Shown here: positions 9,198 to 20,085 of the stretch, piece after piece | Layout of the letters: the number at the start of each line of letters is the position of its first letter | Numbering within the stretch: the first letter of the stretch is position 1 | From: Rickettsiales bacterium | Lineage (GTDB): Bacteria > Pseudomonadota > Alphaproteobacteria > Rickettsiales > Rickettsiaceae | Length of the DNA: 64,000 bases | Direction of reading: 5' to 3' | Assembly (NCBI GenBank): GCA_002402195.1 | Contig: NVVL01000002.1 | Coordinates: forward strand, 1 to 64,000 | Translations under genes and position numbers: made by a program | The notes under the pieces: model-generated | What the model was told of the DNA's origin: nothing | What the model saw: the letters and a program-made list of their open reading frames with translations, nothing else | The model's database searches: none

Positions 9198-12100
9198 ATG
9201 ACCAATAAATTTATTCATTTTCGCGTACAAAGCTCATATTCCATGCTGGAGAGCACCATCAAGATACCTCAGCTAGTGGAGCTTACCAAGAATAATTGGA
9301 TGGGGGCGGTGTGCCTTGCTGATCGCGGGAATCTATTTGCATCGCTTGAATTTGCGCTGGAGGCAAGCAAAGCTGGTGTTCAGCCTATTCATGGCGCAAT
9401 TTTGAATATTTTATTTAGCAATAAAGGCAAAGACGATTTTGCTGAGATAGTCCTGATCGCAAAAAACGATGCTGGTTATAAGAACCTGCTCAAACTAGCC
9501 AGCTATACATTTACCAAGAATGATAGAAAAACCTGTAATCATATTACGTTTGATGATCTAGAAAAACACAATGAAGGTTTGATAGTTCTTTCTGCATACA
9601 CCGCAGGGATAATCGGAAAATTTCTTCTACAGAATAATTTACCATCTGCTAAAAACACCGCCAAAAAACTACAGCAATTATTTGGTGACAGGTTTTATTT
9701 CGAGATCATGCGTCATGGCAGCGAAAAAGAAAAGCGGATAGAGGATGAGTATCTACAAATAGCCAATGAGTTTGGAATCCCTCTGCTCGCAACGAATCAG
9801 GTTTTGTTCAGCGACGTCTCTATGCATGACGCACATGACGTTCTGCTCTGTATCTCCGAGGGCGTAGTGCAAGAGGTGCAAGACAGAAAAAGAGTGAGCA
9901 ATAATTGCTATTTCAAAAGCACAGCAGAGATGATCGCTTTATTCAAGGATCTTCCAGAAGCTATAGAAAACACTGTCTATCTGGCTCAAAGATGCAGCAT
10001 CATGGCAGAAACGCGCCCGCCATCATTGCCAAAATTCTCTAATGGGGAAATATCTGAGGAAGTATTAATACGCGATCAAGCCAAAGCAGGGCTCGAAGAA
10101 AAGCTTGCTCAAAAGATCGACAAAGAACATATCAAGAAAGCAGACCAAGCGCCTTTGCGAAAAGCATATTTCGAACGTCTGGAATATGAGCTCGGCATCA
10201 TCTGCCGGATGGATTTCTCCGGTTATTTCCTAATCGTTTCTGACTTCATAAGATGGAGCAAGGAAAACGGCATCGCCGTGGGGCCAGGCCGTGGTTCGGG
10301 CGCTGGGTCTATTGTGGCATGGGTGCTTAAGATCACTGATTTGGACCCCATAGAATTTGGCTTATTATTCGAGCGTTTCCTAAATCCTGAACGTGTATCA
10401 ATGCCCGATTTTGATATCGATTTTTGTCAAGAGCGCCGGGAAGAAGTGATTTCCTATGTAAGGTCAAAATATGGAAATGAGCGCGTTGGGCAGATCATCA
10501 CCTTTGGGAAGCTGCAAGCAAAGGCGGCAATTAAAGATGTTGCGCGCGTGCTTGGTTTGAACTATAGCACAGCGGACTACCTCACCGAGCTTGTGCCCTT
10601 TAATGCGGTTAATCCGGTAACTCTAAGCCAGGCGATCGCGGATGTTGCTGAGCTAAAAGGGGCAGCGCGGGGCAAGGGCTTGTATAATCTCGAAGGTGAT
10701 AATGAGCTCATAAAGCAAGTCCTCTCCACCGCGCTTACCCTGGAAGGGCTGCAGCGACATTCCTCGACTCACGCAGCTGGTGTGGTGATCGCAAACCAGG
10801 ATATGACCCAGATTGTGCCTGTATATAAAGATGTCAATGCCGATATGCTGATTTCGCAATATTCAATGAAATATTGCGAACTTGCAGGTCTGGTGAAGTT
10901 TGACTTTTTGGGTTTGCAAACGCTCACAGTCATCACCAAGACGATCAAGCTGCTTGAGGATAGCGGCGTGGTGCTGGATATCGAAAAAATCCCGTTTGAT
11001 GATAAGAAAACATTCAAGATGCTAGCAAATGGTCTCAGCACCGGCGTGTTCCAGTTTGAAAGTATCGGGATGAAGAGTTCTTTGCGGCGCCTAAAGCCCG
11101 ATAATATCAATGATATTATTGCGCTTGGAGCCCTGTATCGCCCTGGTCCTATGGACAACATCCCCACCTATATAGCATGTAAGCATGGCGAGCAGGAGGT
11201 GGATTATCTGCATCCATTGCTAGAGTCAACTTTGAAGGATACTTACGGGGTGATTATCTATCAAGAGCAAGTGATGGAGATTGCCAGGAAGCTTGCTGGT
11301 TATAGTGCTGGTACCGCTGATTTGCTCAGGCGTGCTATGGGCAAGAAGGTCAAGGCGGAAATGGATGCACAGGAGGAGATCTTCGTTAAAGGGGCGCTTG
11401 CTAATAAAGTTTCAGAGTCCGATGCAAAGTCGATTTTTGCCACAGTTGCCAAATTTGCTGGATATGGTTTCAACAAGGCGCATGCGGCGGCTTATGGTGT
11501 TATTTCCTATCAAACGGCTTATTTAAAGGCTAATTTTCCGGTAGAGTTTTTGATTGCCGCATTGAATTTGGATATAGATAGCAGTGACAAGATAAGTATA
11601 TTTCTTCAAGAAGCCAAAAATGCAAATATTAATGTTATAGCTCCAGATATCAACGAGTCTTCTGGATTATTTGAGATTAAAAATGATAATGACAATGCTA
11701 AAAAGTCGATTACATTTGCCCTTGGCGCGATCAAAAGTGTGACGGTGAATTTTGGTAATGCGGCCTCTGCTGTGCGGATGGAAAAGGGGAATTTTAAGTC
11801 GATAATAGATTTTGCCGAGCGAATTGACCCCAAGCTACTCAATAAGCGTTTGCTAGAGAGCACAATCAAAGCTGGATGTTTCGACAAGCTGCACCCAAAT
11901 CGCAACAGCTTGCTGCAAAGTGTGCCAAAGATTATGGCATATAGCGCGGCCTATCATTTGGAGCAGAAATCGCATCAAATCAGTTTGATCTCAGTTGGCA
12001 GCAACGGGAATGATGTGCTTGTTGATGCTGAGCCATTATCCGCATCAGAAATTGCCTATGCCGAGTTTGACGTGATGGGATTATTCTTAAAAAACCATCC

Positions 12101-12647
12101 ATTGTCAGGATTGGCATCGTCGCTAAAAAAATGTAGTATTAAAGATACTGACTATATCAAAAATGAATTACCACAAGGGTCGCATAAGCTCAAACTCGCT
12201 GGCATCATAGTGAAGAAAGATGCACGCATGTCCAAACGCGGGCTATTCGTGACATTAATCATCTCTGACCCTAAAGGCATTTTCGAAGTTACGATCTATA
12301 ATGAGGATGTGTTTAAAAACTATGCGCATCTAATCAATGTCAAAGAGCCGGTGATTATTTACTGTGACATACTCAAAGATAAAGGAGGCCTCAGAACCAC
12401 GGCCTTACGTTTTTCATCCATCAACGACGAGCTGCAGGGGATACAATATAATCTTACGCTCAGTCCGAAAAAACCTCAGGATGTTGAGAAGATTATGGAA
12501 CTCTTGAATAGTAGGATAAGTCAAGATAAGAGCAATAGTTCTATTTCGGTATTACTTCCCGTGGAAGAGGAGTTCGTAGCAAAAATCACCATGCCCCCGT
12601 GCTTCCGCCTGAACGAGGAAGATGCAATGAAATTATCGGAGTTTTAG
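9198..12647 (+). CDS. dnaE: DNA polymerase III alpha subunit
   Basis: 1149 aa; PHP domain start, [39 protein letters not shown]. Confidence 0.97.
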   Translation: MTNKFIHFRVQSSYSMLESTIKIPQLVELTKNNWMGAVCLADRGNLFASLEFALEASKAGVQPIHGAILNILFSNKGKDDFAEIVLIAKNDAGYKNLLKLASYTFTKNDRKTCNHITFDDLEKHNEGLIVLSAYTAGIIGKFLLQNNLPSAKNTAKKLQQLFGDRFYFEIMRHGSEKEKRIEDEYLQIANEFGIPLLATNQVLFSDVSMHDAHDVLLCISEGVVQEVQDRKRVSNNCYFKSTAEMIALFKDLPEAIENTVYLAQRCSIMAETRPPSLPKFSNGEISEEVLIRDQAKAGLEEKLAQKIDKEHIKKADQAPLRKAYFERLEYELGIICRMDFSGYFLIVSDFIRWSKENGIAVGPGRGSGAGSIVAWVLKITDLDPIEFGLLFERFLNPERVSMPDFDIDFCQERREEVISYVRSKYGNERVGQIITFGKLQAKAAIKDVARVLGLNYSTADYLTELVPFNAVNPVTLSQAIADVAELKGAARGKGLYNLEGDNELIKQVLSTALTLEGLQRHSSTHAAGVVIANQDMTQIVPVYKDVNADMLISQYSMKYCELAGLVKFDFLGLQTLTVITKTIKLLEDSGVVLDIEKIPFDDKKTFKMLANGLSTGVFQFESIGMKSSLRRLKPDNINDIIALGALYRPGPMDNIPTYIACKHGEQEVDYLHPLLESTLKDTYGVIIYQEQVMEIARKLAGYSAGTADLLRRAMGKKVKAEMDAQEEIFVKGALANKVSESDAKSIFATVAKFAGYGFNKAHAAAYGVISYQTAYLKANFPVEFLIAALNLDIDSSDKISIFLQEAKNANINVIAPDINESSGLFEIKNDNDNAKKSITFALGAIKSVTVNFGNAASAVRMEKGNFKSIIDFAERIDPKLLNKRLLESTIKAGCFDKLHPNRNSLLQSVPKIMAYSAAYHLEQKSHQISLISVGSNGNDVLVDAEPLSASEIAYAEFDVMGLFLKNHPLSGLASSLKKCSIKDTDYIKNELPQGSHKLKLAGIIVKKDARMSKRGLFVTLIISDPKGIFEVTIYNEDVFKNYAHLINVKEPVIIYCDILKDKGGLRTTALRFSSINDELQGIQYNLTLSPKKPQDVEKIMELLNSRISQDKSNSSISVLLPVEEEFVAKITMPPCFRLNEEDAMKLSEF

Positions 12648-12819
12648 AAGCTACAGTTGTAATTCACATTAACAGCGCAAAAACCGCCGATTAGTTGGTA
12701 GATTTATCATATTACAACCCAATATTTGGATCCAAAACCTCAAAATATGGAACAATTCTATTATTATAAAACAAAAAATCTTCCTATAAATCAAACTACA
12801 ACTGTAGTACTAAGAAGCT
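12646..12819. repeat. Inverted-repeat element between dnaE and the Rpn gene (GTACTACAGTTGTARTT termini)
   Basis: Starts in the dnaE stop (TAGAAGCTACAGTTGTAATTC) and ends ...CAAACTACAACTGTAGTACTAAGAAGCT. The ends are inverted copies. Confidence 0.6.
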
Positions 12820-12850
12820 ATAAAATATTCTAGGTTACTTCATAGCTTCT
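12813..12850. repeat. Short palindromic copy of the AGAAGCT repeat overlapping the Rpn gene 3' end
   Basis: agaagctataaaatattctaggttacttcatagcttct; 9-bp inverted ends; the reverse strand encodes RSYEVT-stop of the Rpn gene. Confidence 0.65.
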
Positions 12851-13732
12851 AAGATCCTCTATCTCTTCAATAGATAATTTAGAGATTTTCGATATAAGTT
12901 TAATATCTAAGCCCTGCACAAGCATGGTTTTCGCCATCTCTATTTTCTCAAGTTTTCTGCCTTCATCCAGGCCTTTCTCGAGACCTTTTTCATGACCTTT
13001 GGCCTCAGCTTTTTTCAAGCTATTAGCTTCAACCCGAAGCCATTTTAGGTGATCTTCATAGGCTCCTCTTTCTTCTTCTGTGAAGTTCATTACGTTTAAT
13101 ACGTTTAGGGCTTTTTTTAATTCCTTATTATTTAGCTCCGGCGGAAGATTATCTGCTTTTAGTAAGTCATGTCTCGTTAGAAAGGCTATCCACATATCCA
13201 ATGAGTTTTTTACTTTTGCTACTATATGCGATAAATCTTCCTTCGAATCAGGCGTAAACTTCTTTAGTTCTATCGTATGTAGTTCTAGATCCTTGAAATA
13301 TAATTCTCCACTTGTCTTTTCAGTTATATGAAATGTATTATGATATCTCTCTGAAGATGGTATCGAGGTGAAGTTTAGTATATGAATACCTATCGCTTTT
13401 GATAGCTCAGAATAATCTTCGGCTACTTGTAGCTGCTCGGTGTAGAGTTTTGCCCAATAAAACAGCGCTCTTTTATCATAGTCAGCCTCATCACTGATCT
13501 GTATTTCTATATTGAATCTTTTCCCATCTATCCCGCGAGCTTTAATATCTAATATGGAAAGCTTATCTTGTCTGAAATTCTGAGGGTTATATGGATTCAG
13601 TAGAGTAACATCTGCAACTTGATCTTCCTTTCCTACTATAGAGTTAATCAAGGAGATCAATAAGTCCTTATTCTCTTCAACACCGAAGATTTTTTTGAAG
13701 GCCAGATCTACTCTTGGATTAATTATATCCAT
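12830..13732 (-). CDS. Rpn family recombination-promoting nuclease / PD-(D/E)XK nuclease family transposase
   Basis: MDIINPRVDLAFKKIFGVEENKDLLISLINSI...LDIKARGIDGKRFNIEIQISDEADYDKRALFYWAKLYTEQL; typical PDDEXK_2 family with D...E-x-Q. Confidence 0.92.
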   Translation of the reverse strand: MDIINPRVDLAFKKIFGVEENKDLLISLINSIVGKEDQVADVTLLNPYNPQNFRQDKLSILDIKARGIDGKRFNIEIQISDEADYDKRALFYWAKLYTEQLQVAEDYSELSKAIGIHILNFTSIPSSERYHNTFHITEKTSGELYFKDLELHTIELKKFTPDSKEDLSHIVAKVKNSLDMWIAFLTRHDLLKADNLPPELNNKELKKALNVLNVMNFTEEERGAYEDHLKWLRVEANSLKKAEAKGHEKGLEKGLDEGRKLEKIEMAKTMLVQGLDIKLISKISKLSIEEIEDLRSYEVT

Positions 13733-13964
13733 ATTATTTTATTATTTCTTATTAACCTATAATACCGATATTATAGCAGTTTTAGGCTCTATGTCAATAG
13801 GCTTCTTATCTACAACAGCAGGGCAACCCAGGGCAACCGCATTAAGAATACTGAGTTAATATAGTCAAGATAAGTATCTTCGTCCCATCCTGCGGATTTG
13901 CACAATCCCTTTATGATAGCGCCTCCAGCAGAGCTTCTAAGGCCTGCCAGCAAAGTTTTTAAAA

Positions 13965-15437
13965 TCACTGCAAGAAATCGGCTATGTCAATGATTCGGTA
14001 AAAATAATCATCGGTGGCTACGTTCGAGGAAACACCACCAATATGAAAAAGCACGGGGATTGTAGCAAACCCCCTTGGTACCTTTAGTGCATTTGCCTTT
14101 TCTTGAAGCTGAGTTATTATATCAAGACCTAATTCTCGGCGCTTAAACTTAAATTCGCATATAAATAAATTCTTTGTTGTTGTTTGGATCAAATAATCAA
14201 TTTGGCAACCTGTTTTACTAGCTGTTTTAGATTGCCTAAACGGCCCATCAGCCACGATATCTGCTGGGTTGATGCCGATGGCTTTTAGTAGGAGGCTTCG
14301 ATTTTGTAATAATAATTGTTCCAATTGAAACCCAATATGAGCCTCAAACCCTGGTAATTGCGCTATTGCTGTATTTTGAAAAGCACCAAGATCTATTTTA
14401 TTGCGCTGCGGCTCTATTAATTTAAGATAAAAACGCATATAAGGGTCGCAAATACGATACAGACTCTGCTTGAGTGGTTTGGTTGTCTTAAACGACCAAA
14501 GATTTTGTTTTTGTACAAACCCTGCAATGATTAAATGCTCCATTAGGCTGCTTAAAGTGCCACTATGGGGAAATTCGATGATCGTGCGAATATCAGCGAG
14601 TGTTTTCATGCCATCTTTAAGCGCATCAAGTATTTTTTTGTATGAGACCCCTTTGCCATTAAATAAATCATGAAAGATGCGGTCGAACTCCAGCACCAGC
14701 AGGCTGTCTTTTTCAAAACATAATTGTTTGATCAAATCATCTGCGCTCTGGCCAGGGGTGATTTGCTCCAAATACCAAGGAATCCCGCCCAAAATACTGA
14801 GCAGTTTATAGGCATCATAGTCAGACCCTTTAAAACCAGACGCTCTTAGCAGCTTATTAGCCTCATCTATAGGCAAAGGTGCCAAGGTGATCGTAAGATT
14901 AATGCGCCCAAAAAAAGCGGTGCTTTTTAGGATATTCTCTTCAATCCAGCTGGATACTGAGCCACAAAAAACAACCATGATGGGAAGTTGCTGCTTGTCC
15001 CACCATGCTTTTAGTTTAGAAATAAAGCTCGGATCCTTAGCGCCCATCCAGGAAATTTCATCCAGTAATATAATGTCGCCAGCCTTGATATGGTTGCTCA
15101 AATGGTCAAATGCATCGCTCCAATCTTGAAAGGTAAAAGGCGGTAATTTTAAATGAGCGGCCAGCTGCCTTGCAAAATGATCTCGCTGAGTTTGGTCGTC
15201 CATGCCATCTTGCGGCGCTAACCCAGCAAAATCCCATAATTTATTTTTCACGCGCCCAGAAGCAAAGAAATTGATCAAGCGGCTTTTGCCAACCCTTCGA
15301 CGCCCCTTAATAACAACCAGGCCAGGAGCTCTTTTTTTATGCAACGCTCCAAGGCGCTCTAACTCATTTTCTCGGCCAATAAATAGTGGAATAGACCTAA
15401 CAGGCGGGACAGACATATATAACCTCTTTTTGCTCAA
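13965..15437 (-). CDS. AAA ATPase (archaeal-ATPase/DUF234-like) with C-terminal PD-(D/E)XK-like domain
   Basis: FIGRENELERLGALHKKRAPGLVVIKGRRRVGKSRLINFF (Walker A), IILLDEISWMG (Walker B), C-terminal CQIDYLIQTTTKNLFICEFKFKRRELG. Confidence 0.85.
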   Translation of the reverse strand: MSKKRLYMSVPPVRSIPLFIGRENELERLGALHKKRAPGLVVIKGRRRVGKSRLINFFASGRVKNKLWDFAGLAPQDGMDDQTQRDHFARQLAAHLKLPPFTFQDWSDAFDHLSNHIKAGDIILLDEISWMGAKDPSFISKLKAWWDKQQLPIMVVFCGSVSSWIEENILKSTAFFGRINLTITLAPLPIDEANKLLRASGFKGSDYDAYKLLSILGGIPWYLEQITPGQSADDLIKQLCFEKDSLLVLEFDRIFHDLFNGKGVSYKKILDALKDGMKTLADIRTIIEFPHSGTLSSLMEHLIIAGFVQKQNLWSFKTTKPLKQSLYRICDPYMRFYLKLIEPQRNKIDLGAFQNTAIAQLPGFEAHIGFQLEQLLLQNRSLLLKAIGINPADIVADGPFRQSKTASKTGCQIDYLIQTTTKNLFICEFKFKRRELGLDIITQLQEKANALKVPRGFATIPVLFHIGGVSSNVATDDYFYRIIDIADFLQ

Positions 15438-15557
15438 CTTATACTATAATGTTATAATGAGACAAGATTAAAGTCAAATAAATTTGCTCAACATGACGTT
15501 TTCGCAAGAATGAGCATAAAAATTTGTTTTCTTTTTATGCTCATTCTTACTTTTCCC

Positions 15558-16580
15558 TTATACCACACCATCAAGTAGCCATGCATATGGCTGGAGTGAT
15601 TCTCCCTTGTCACAGGCTGTAGATAGACCAGGTGAAATTGGTAATTGGGCTAGCATGGGGATATTGTGCTTTTTTGATATCTCCTCCCCGGCACTTCCTG
15701 AGAATAACTTAATTTTCTTGCCAGAGATGGGCTCGTGATAATAGCTCATATTCTCAATGATTCCAGAGATTGGGATGTTGAATTTTTGGTATAGAGAAAT
15801 TGCCCGGCTGACATCGATCTCAGAGATTTTCTGCGGAGTTGTGATCATGAAAACCTTATCTATGATGTAATTTTGTAGCAAACTTAAATGTATATCGCCA
15901 GTTCCTGGGGGCGTGTCGATGATTAAATAATCTAGCTGCCCCCATTTTGTCAGTGATAATAGCTGATAGAGCGCTTTGCTCGCCATGGGCCCGCGCCAGC
16001 TTATAGAAGCTGATGGCGCAGTGAGGAACCCAATTGAGTTGATGCTAATGCCGTGATTCTTCAGCGGGATCATCTTATTTCCATCAAGCTCGGGCTTTCC
16101 AGAGAGATTAAAGATATTTGGCATGGAGGGGCCATATATATCTGCATCGATAATCCCGACTCTCATACCATCTGCAGCCAGTTTAGACCCAAGCAGAGCG
16201 GATATTGTTGACTTCCCAACGCCGCCCTTGCCAGAGGCCACCATGATAACCTGATCCACCCCGTCAATATGGAGCTTTGGCTTTTCGCGCGAGGGTGATT
16301 TTCCCGGTTTTGTCCCGAGTTTTGCCCCTTGCTTTATGGGGGCTGAGCTGGTTAGAACAATATTGATATTCCCAATATTATTGATATTTTTCAGCTCTTT
16401 TATGGCCTTTTGGCGGATTAATTCAGCCTCTGCATGGGTAATTCCCGTGATATCCAGCGAAAATCCGATATCTGTATTATTTATAACGATATCAGATGCC
16501 CTGGAAAGACAGGAGGATGCGTCAGAAAAGGCTATTATATCTAATAGTTTTTTAATTTGATCTTTGTTTAAACTAATCAT
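15558..16580 (-). CDS. mrp: Mrp/NBP35-family Fe-S carrier ATP-binding protein (ApbC)
   Basis: MVASGKGGVGKSTISALLGSKLAADGMRVGIIDADIYGPSMP. Confidence 0.93.
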   Translation of the reverse strand: MISLNKDQIKKLLDIIAFSDASSCLSRASDIVINNTDIGFSLDITGITHAEAELIRQKAIKELKNINNIGNINIVLTSSAPIKQGAKLGTKPGKSPSREKPKLHIDGVDQVIMVASGKGGVGKSTISALLGSKLAADGMRVGIIDADIYGPSMPNIFNLSGKPELDGNKMIPLKNHGISINSIGFLTAPSASISWRGPMASKALYQLLSLTKWGQLDYLIIDTPPGTGDIHLSLLQNYIIDKVFMITTPQKISEIDVSRAISLYQKFNIPISGIIENMSYYHEPISGKKIKLFSGSAGEEISKKHNIPMLAQLPISPGLSTACDKGESLQPYAWLLDGVV

Positions 16581-16662
16581 ACTTGCAATATTCTATAAAC
16601 TTACTATATTAGTATATGAGTTTAGCTTATTTTTTACAAATTCTAATTTAGTACTTATTATA

Positions 16663-17712
16663 ATGATAAATAAAATATACGGACAATTTTTTAGCAAATC
16701 CCCTTGGGACGATAACGGACAAGAGGATAATATCTTTACCCAGAAAAGGAAACCTCAATTTAATTTTGATAATTTTCAATTCGATTTTAGCCCTAAACTT
16801 ATCCTGATAGGACTCGCTGCACTCATCGCAGTATGGCTTGCTTCTGGGATTTACGAGGTGAAAGAAGGGGAACAAGCGATTGTTATTAGGTTCGGTAAAT
16901 ATCACAGATCCGGCGAGCCTGGTTTGAACTATCATTTCCCAAATCCGATTGAAAAAATCATAGTTGCGGAAGTTGACAAGTCTAACAGGCTAGAGATTGG
17001 CTATCGCTCCACTGGAAGAGCCCGTGTTGGAGGCGCTGTTTCTGCGCGTGATATCGCAAGCGAAAGTCTTATGCTGACTGGTGATGAGAATATTATGGAG
17101 CTTAATATTGATGTTATGTGGCATATTAAGGATCTCTCACATTATGTATTTAATATTTCCGACCCAGAGGACACAGTCCGAGCAGCTGCGCAAAGTGCTA
17201 TTCGTGAGGTGATCGCATCTATTGATATAACTTCTGTACTTTCTAACAAAAAGCAAGCAATCGCAGACAGAATGGAAGTGTTGATTCAGGAGATTCTTGA
17301 CCAATATGAGTCTGGCGTTACTATTGAGCAGGTGAAATTGCTCAGAGCCGAGCCTCCAAAAGAAGTGATTGCAGCATATCGCGATGTGCAAACGGCAAAA
17401 GCGGATAAGGAAAATGCGATCAACAAAGCGGAAGCTTATCAAAATGACATCCTGCCGAGAGCTCGAGGTGAGTCTGCAAAGATTGTGCAGGCAGCCGAGG
17501 GGTATAAGGTGGAAGTTGTTTCCAAAGCAAAAGGTGATGCTTCCAGGTTTAATGCCGTATATAAGCAATATGTTCTTGGTAAATCTGTGACTAAAAGCAG
17601 GTTATATTTGGAGACCATCGAAGATATTCTTCAAGATGCGAGTATAACTATTGTTGGCAGCGGTGGGGTTCTTCCTCATATGGCTATAAATAAAGATAAT
17701 TTGATTAAGTAA
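16663..17712 (+). CDS. hflK: FtsH protease modulator HflK
   Basis: SPHB/PHB domain (VKEGEQAIVIRFGKYHRSGEPGLNYHFPNPIEK); followed by hflC. Start placed at 16663 (MINKIYGQFFSKSPWDDNG). Confidence 0.92.
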   Translation: MINKIYGQFFSKSPWDDNGQEDNIFTQKRKPQFNFDNFQFDFSPKLILIGLAALIAVWLASGIYEVKEGEQAIVIRFGKYHRSGEPGLNYHFPNPIEKIIVAEVDKSNRLEIGYRSTGRARVGGAVSARDIASESLMLTGDENIMELNIDVMWHIKDLSHYVFNISDPEDTVRAAAQSAIREVIASIDITSVLSNKKQAIADRMEVLIQEILDQYESGVTIEQVKLLRAEPPKEVIAAYRDVQTAKADKENAINKAEAYQNDILPRARGESAKIVQAAEGYKVEVVSKAKGDASRFNAVYKQYVLGKSVTKSRLYLETIEDILQDASITIVGSGGVLPHMAINKDNLIK

Positions 17713-17721
17713 ATAACGAAA

Positions 17722-18585
17722 ATGAATATGAATAAATTATATATTACGATTTTTGCGGCATTTGCTGCTTTGGTATTACTAGCAGGATCGCTTTTTACTG
17801 TTGATCAAAGACAAACAGCCGTTGTGTTTCAATTTGGTGAGGCAGTCAGGGTTATTGAAGAGCCGGGGCTGAATATTAAAATTCCTTTAGTCCAAAATGT
17901 TCAGTATCTTGACCGGCGCATTTTGAATGTTGTTGCAGAAGAAAAGGAGCTGACTGCTTCTGACGAAAAGCGTATTATCGTTGATGCTTTTGCAAAATAT
18001 AAGATTATTGATACAGTGAAGTTTATTAAAACTGTGCATACTTATGCTGGTGCTAATTTGCGTCTGAATAAGATCTTAGAATCCTCTATGAGAACAGTTA
18101 TTGGCCGGTTCCCTTTGGTGACGCTTTTGACTGAGCAGCGTTCTGATTTAATGCTGGAAATTCGTGATCTTGTACATAGAGAGACCGAACCTTTTGGTAT
18201 TCAAGTTATTGATGTGCGTATTTTAAAATCTGATCTTCCGCATGAAAATAGTGAGGCTATCTATAATAGAATGCAAACTGAGCGGTATAAAGAAGCAAAA
18301 CGCATCCGAGCAGAAGGCGCAGAAGAGTCTGCTAGAATCAAGTCAAAGGCTGATAAGGAGAGCCAAATTATCCTAGCAACAGCCTATATGGAAGCGCAAA
18401 AAGCTAAAGGGCAAGGAGATTACGAGGCTGCTAGATTGTATAATCTCGCATATTCGAAGGATCCTGAATTTTATAAATTCTATAGATCTTTAGTGGCTTA
18501 TAAAGCTTCTTTGTCGAAGGATAGCACTCAGTTTATTTTATCTCCTAAATCTGCATTCTTTAAGTATCTGCAAATCGGAAAATAA
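17722..18585 (+). CDS. hflC: Protease modulator HflC
   Basis: VDQRQTAVVFQFGEAVRVIEEPGLNIKIPLVQNVQYLDRRIL; downstream of hflK. Confidence 0.92.
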   Translation: MNMNKLYITIFAAFAALVLLAGSLFTVDQRQTAVVFQFGEAVRVIEEPGLNIKIPLVQNVQYLDRRILNVVAEEKELTASDEKRIIVDAFAKYKIIDTVKFIKTVHTYAGANLRLNKILESSMRTVIGRFPLVTLLTEQRSDLMLEIRDLVHRETEPFGIQVIDVRILKSDLPHENSEAIYNRMQTERYKEAKRIRAEGAEESARIKSKADKESQIILATAYMEAQKAKGQGDYEAARLYNLAYSKDPEFYKFYRSLVAYKASLSKDSTQFILSPKSAFFKYLQIGK

Positions 18586-18588
18586 TAT

Positions 18589-20064
18589 ATGAGATATCTC
18601 AGAGCGCTGTTTCTTATACTCATAACGACTCTGCATTTCGGCGCTGCAAATGGGGGCGCCCTTGCCACTGCCCCAGTCACTACCCCAGCGCCTGCTCTCT
18701 CGCCGGCGCATATTACAAGCTTTGCAGATATCGTGGAACCTCTGATGCCGACTGTTGTTAATGTGTATACTGTGCGGTATAATGAGCAGCTAAAGAACAG
18801 AAAAGCTGGTCTGCCTGAGATATTTCCATTTGAGAAGTTCAATAGTTTCTTTGAGAAATACAACGTACCATTTTCCTTTGACGACCTCTATTCCCGCCCC
18901 GAGGCGATGTCGCTTGGTTCTGGGTTCATTATTGACGAGGAAGGGTATATTATCACGAATGACCACGTCGTTGCGGGGGCTGATGAGATTTATGTTAAGC
19001 TTACGGATAATATAGAGATTCCGGCAAAAATCGTTGGAACTGATGCAAAAACTGATCTTGCGCTCCTTAAAATTGAGACCAAAAAGAAGCTTCCATTTGC
19101 CGTATTCGCAGATTCTAACCGGACGCGAATTGGTGATGTGGTGATTGCGATTGGTAATCCTCTTGGCTTTGGAGGAACGGTGACCACGGGCATTATTTCT
19201 TCAAAAGGGAGGGACCTTGGCGAGGATTTAGTCGATGATTTTATCCAAACAGATGCTGCAATTAATGCCGGAAATTCTGGCGGACCTTTATATAATATAG
19301 AGGGCAAGGTGATTGGTATGAATACTTCCATCGCAGATGGTGGCGGTGGTACGAATATCGGAATTGGGTTTGCGATTCCTGCAAATACTGTGCAAGATAT
19401 CATGAAGCAGCTGCGGGAAAAAGGCAAGATTCGTCGCGGGAGGCTGAATGTGAATATACAGGAAGTTACCACGGAACTTGCAGAAGCGCTGTCTTTGAAA
19501 GATGAGAATGGCGTTTTGATTGTGGATGTTAATATTGGCGGAGTTGGAGACAAGGCTGGGCTGCAGCGCGGTGATGTGATTACAAAATTTAACGATGATA
19601 TTGTGCTGGATTCCCGGAAGCTCAAGATTTTTGTCGCAGATACGAATATTGGCGAAGAGATCAAACTGACTGTTATCAGAGGGCAAAACCCTGTGATACT
19701 TACTGCAAAAATGGTTGAGTTCAAAAAACCAAGCGCTGCAGAAATTGATAGTAACGTTTCTACGATGCAAGAATCTGGGGTGACTTTTAGTAATTTATCT
19801 CCTAAATTAATCACGAAATTTGGGCTTCCTCCTGAAAGCAAGGGAGTTCTGGTGGCCTCTATGCAGGCGCAAGAGGCGAGCAATGAGCTTAAAATTGGGG
19901 ATCTGGTTATGTCGATAGATCAAGAATCTATTAATAATATCGAGCAATTTAAGCAAATTTATGATAAGATGGGCAAAACTGGAAAGAAAAATGTTGTGCT
20001 TCTTGTAAAACGTATCATACGTCGCAAGGAATCTACGATGTTTGCAGCTTTTCCAATTAAGTAA
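18589..20064 (+). CDS. degP: Do/DegP-family serine endoprotease with PDZ domains
   Basis: GSGFIIDEEGYIITNDHVV, DAAINAGNSGGPLYN; two PDZ-like segments; signal peptide. Confidence 0.94.
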   Translation: MRYLRALFLILITTLHFGAANGGALATAPVTTPAPALSPAHITSFADIVEPLMPTVVNVYTVRYNEQLKNRKAGLPEIFPFEKFNSFFEKYNVPFSFDDLYSRPEAMSLGSGFIIDEEGYIITNDHVVAGADEIYVKLTDNIEIPAKIVGTDAKTDLALLKIETKKKLPFAVFADSNRTRIGDVVIAIGNPLGFGGTVTTGIISSKGRDLGEDLVDDFIQTDAAINAGNSGGPLYNIEGKVIGMNTSIADGGGGTNIGIGFAIPANTVQDIMKQLREKGKIRRGRLNVNIQEVTTELAEALSLKDENGVLIVDVNIGGVGDKAGLQRGDVITKFNDDIVLDSRKLKIFVADTNIGEEIKLTVIRGQNPVILTAKMVEFKKPSAAEIDSNVSTMQESGVTFSNLSPKLITKFGLPPESKGVLVASMQAQEASNELKIGDLVMSIDQESINNIEQFKQIYDKMGKTGKKNVVLLVKRIIRRKESTMFAAFPIK

Positions 20065-20085
20065 AACCGCAATACAAAGATAGAT

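Noticed and set aside
13740-13964. Intergenic segment with gggcaacccagggcaacc direct repeat and a possible minus-strand peptide (GGAIIKGLCKSAGWDEDTYLDYINSVF)
   Set aside because: Could be a gene remnant, but too short and without recognisable family.
18990-19883. 297-aa minus-strand ORF opposite degP
   Set aside because: Low-complexity Ser/Pro/Ile-rich antisense frame to a clearly identified degP gene.
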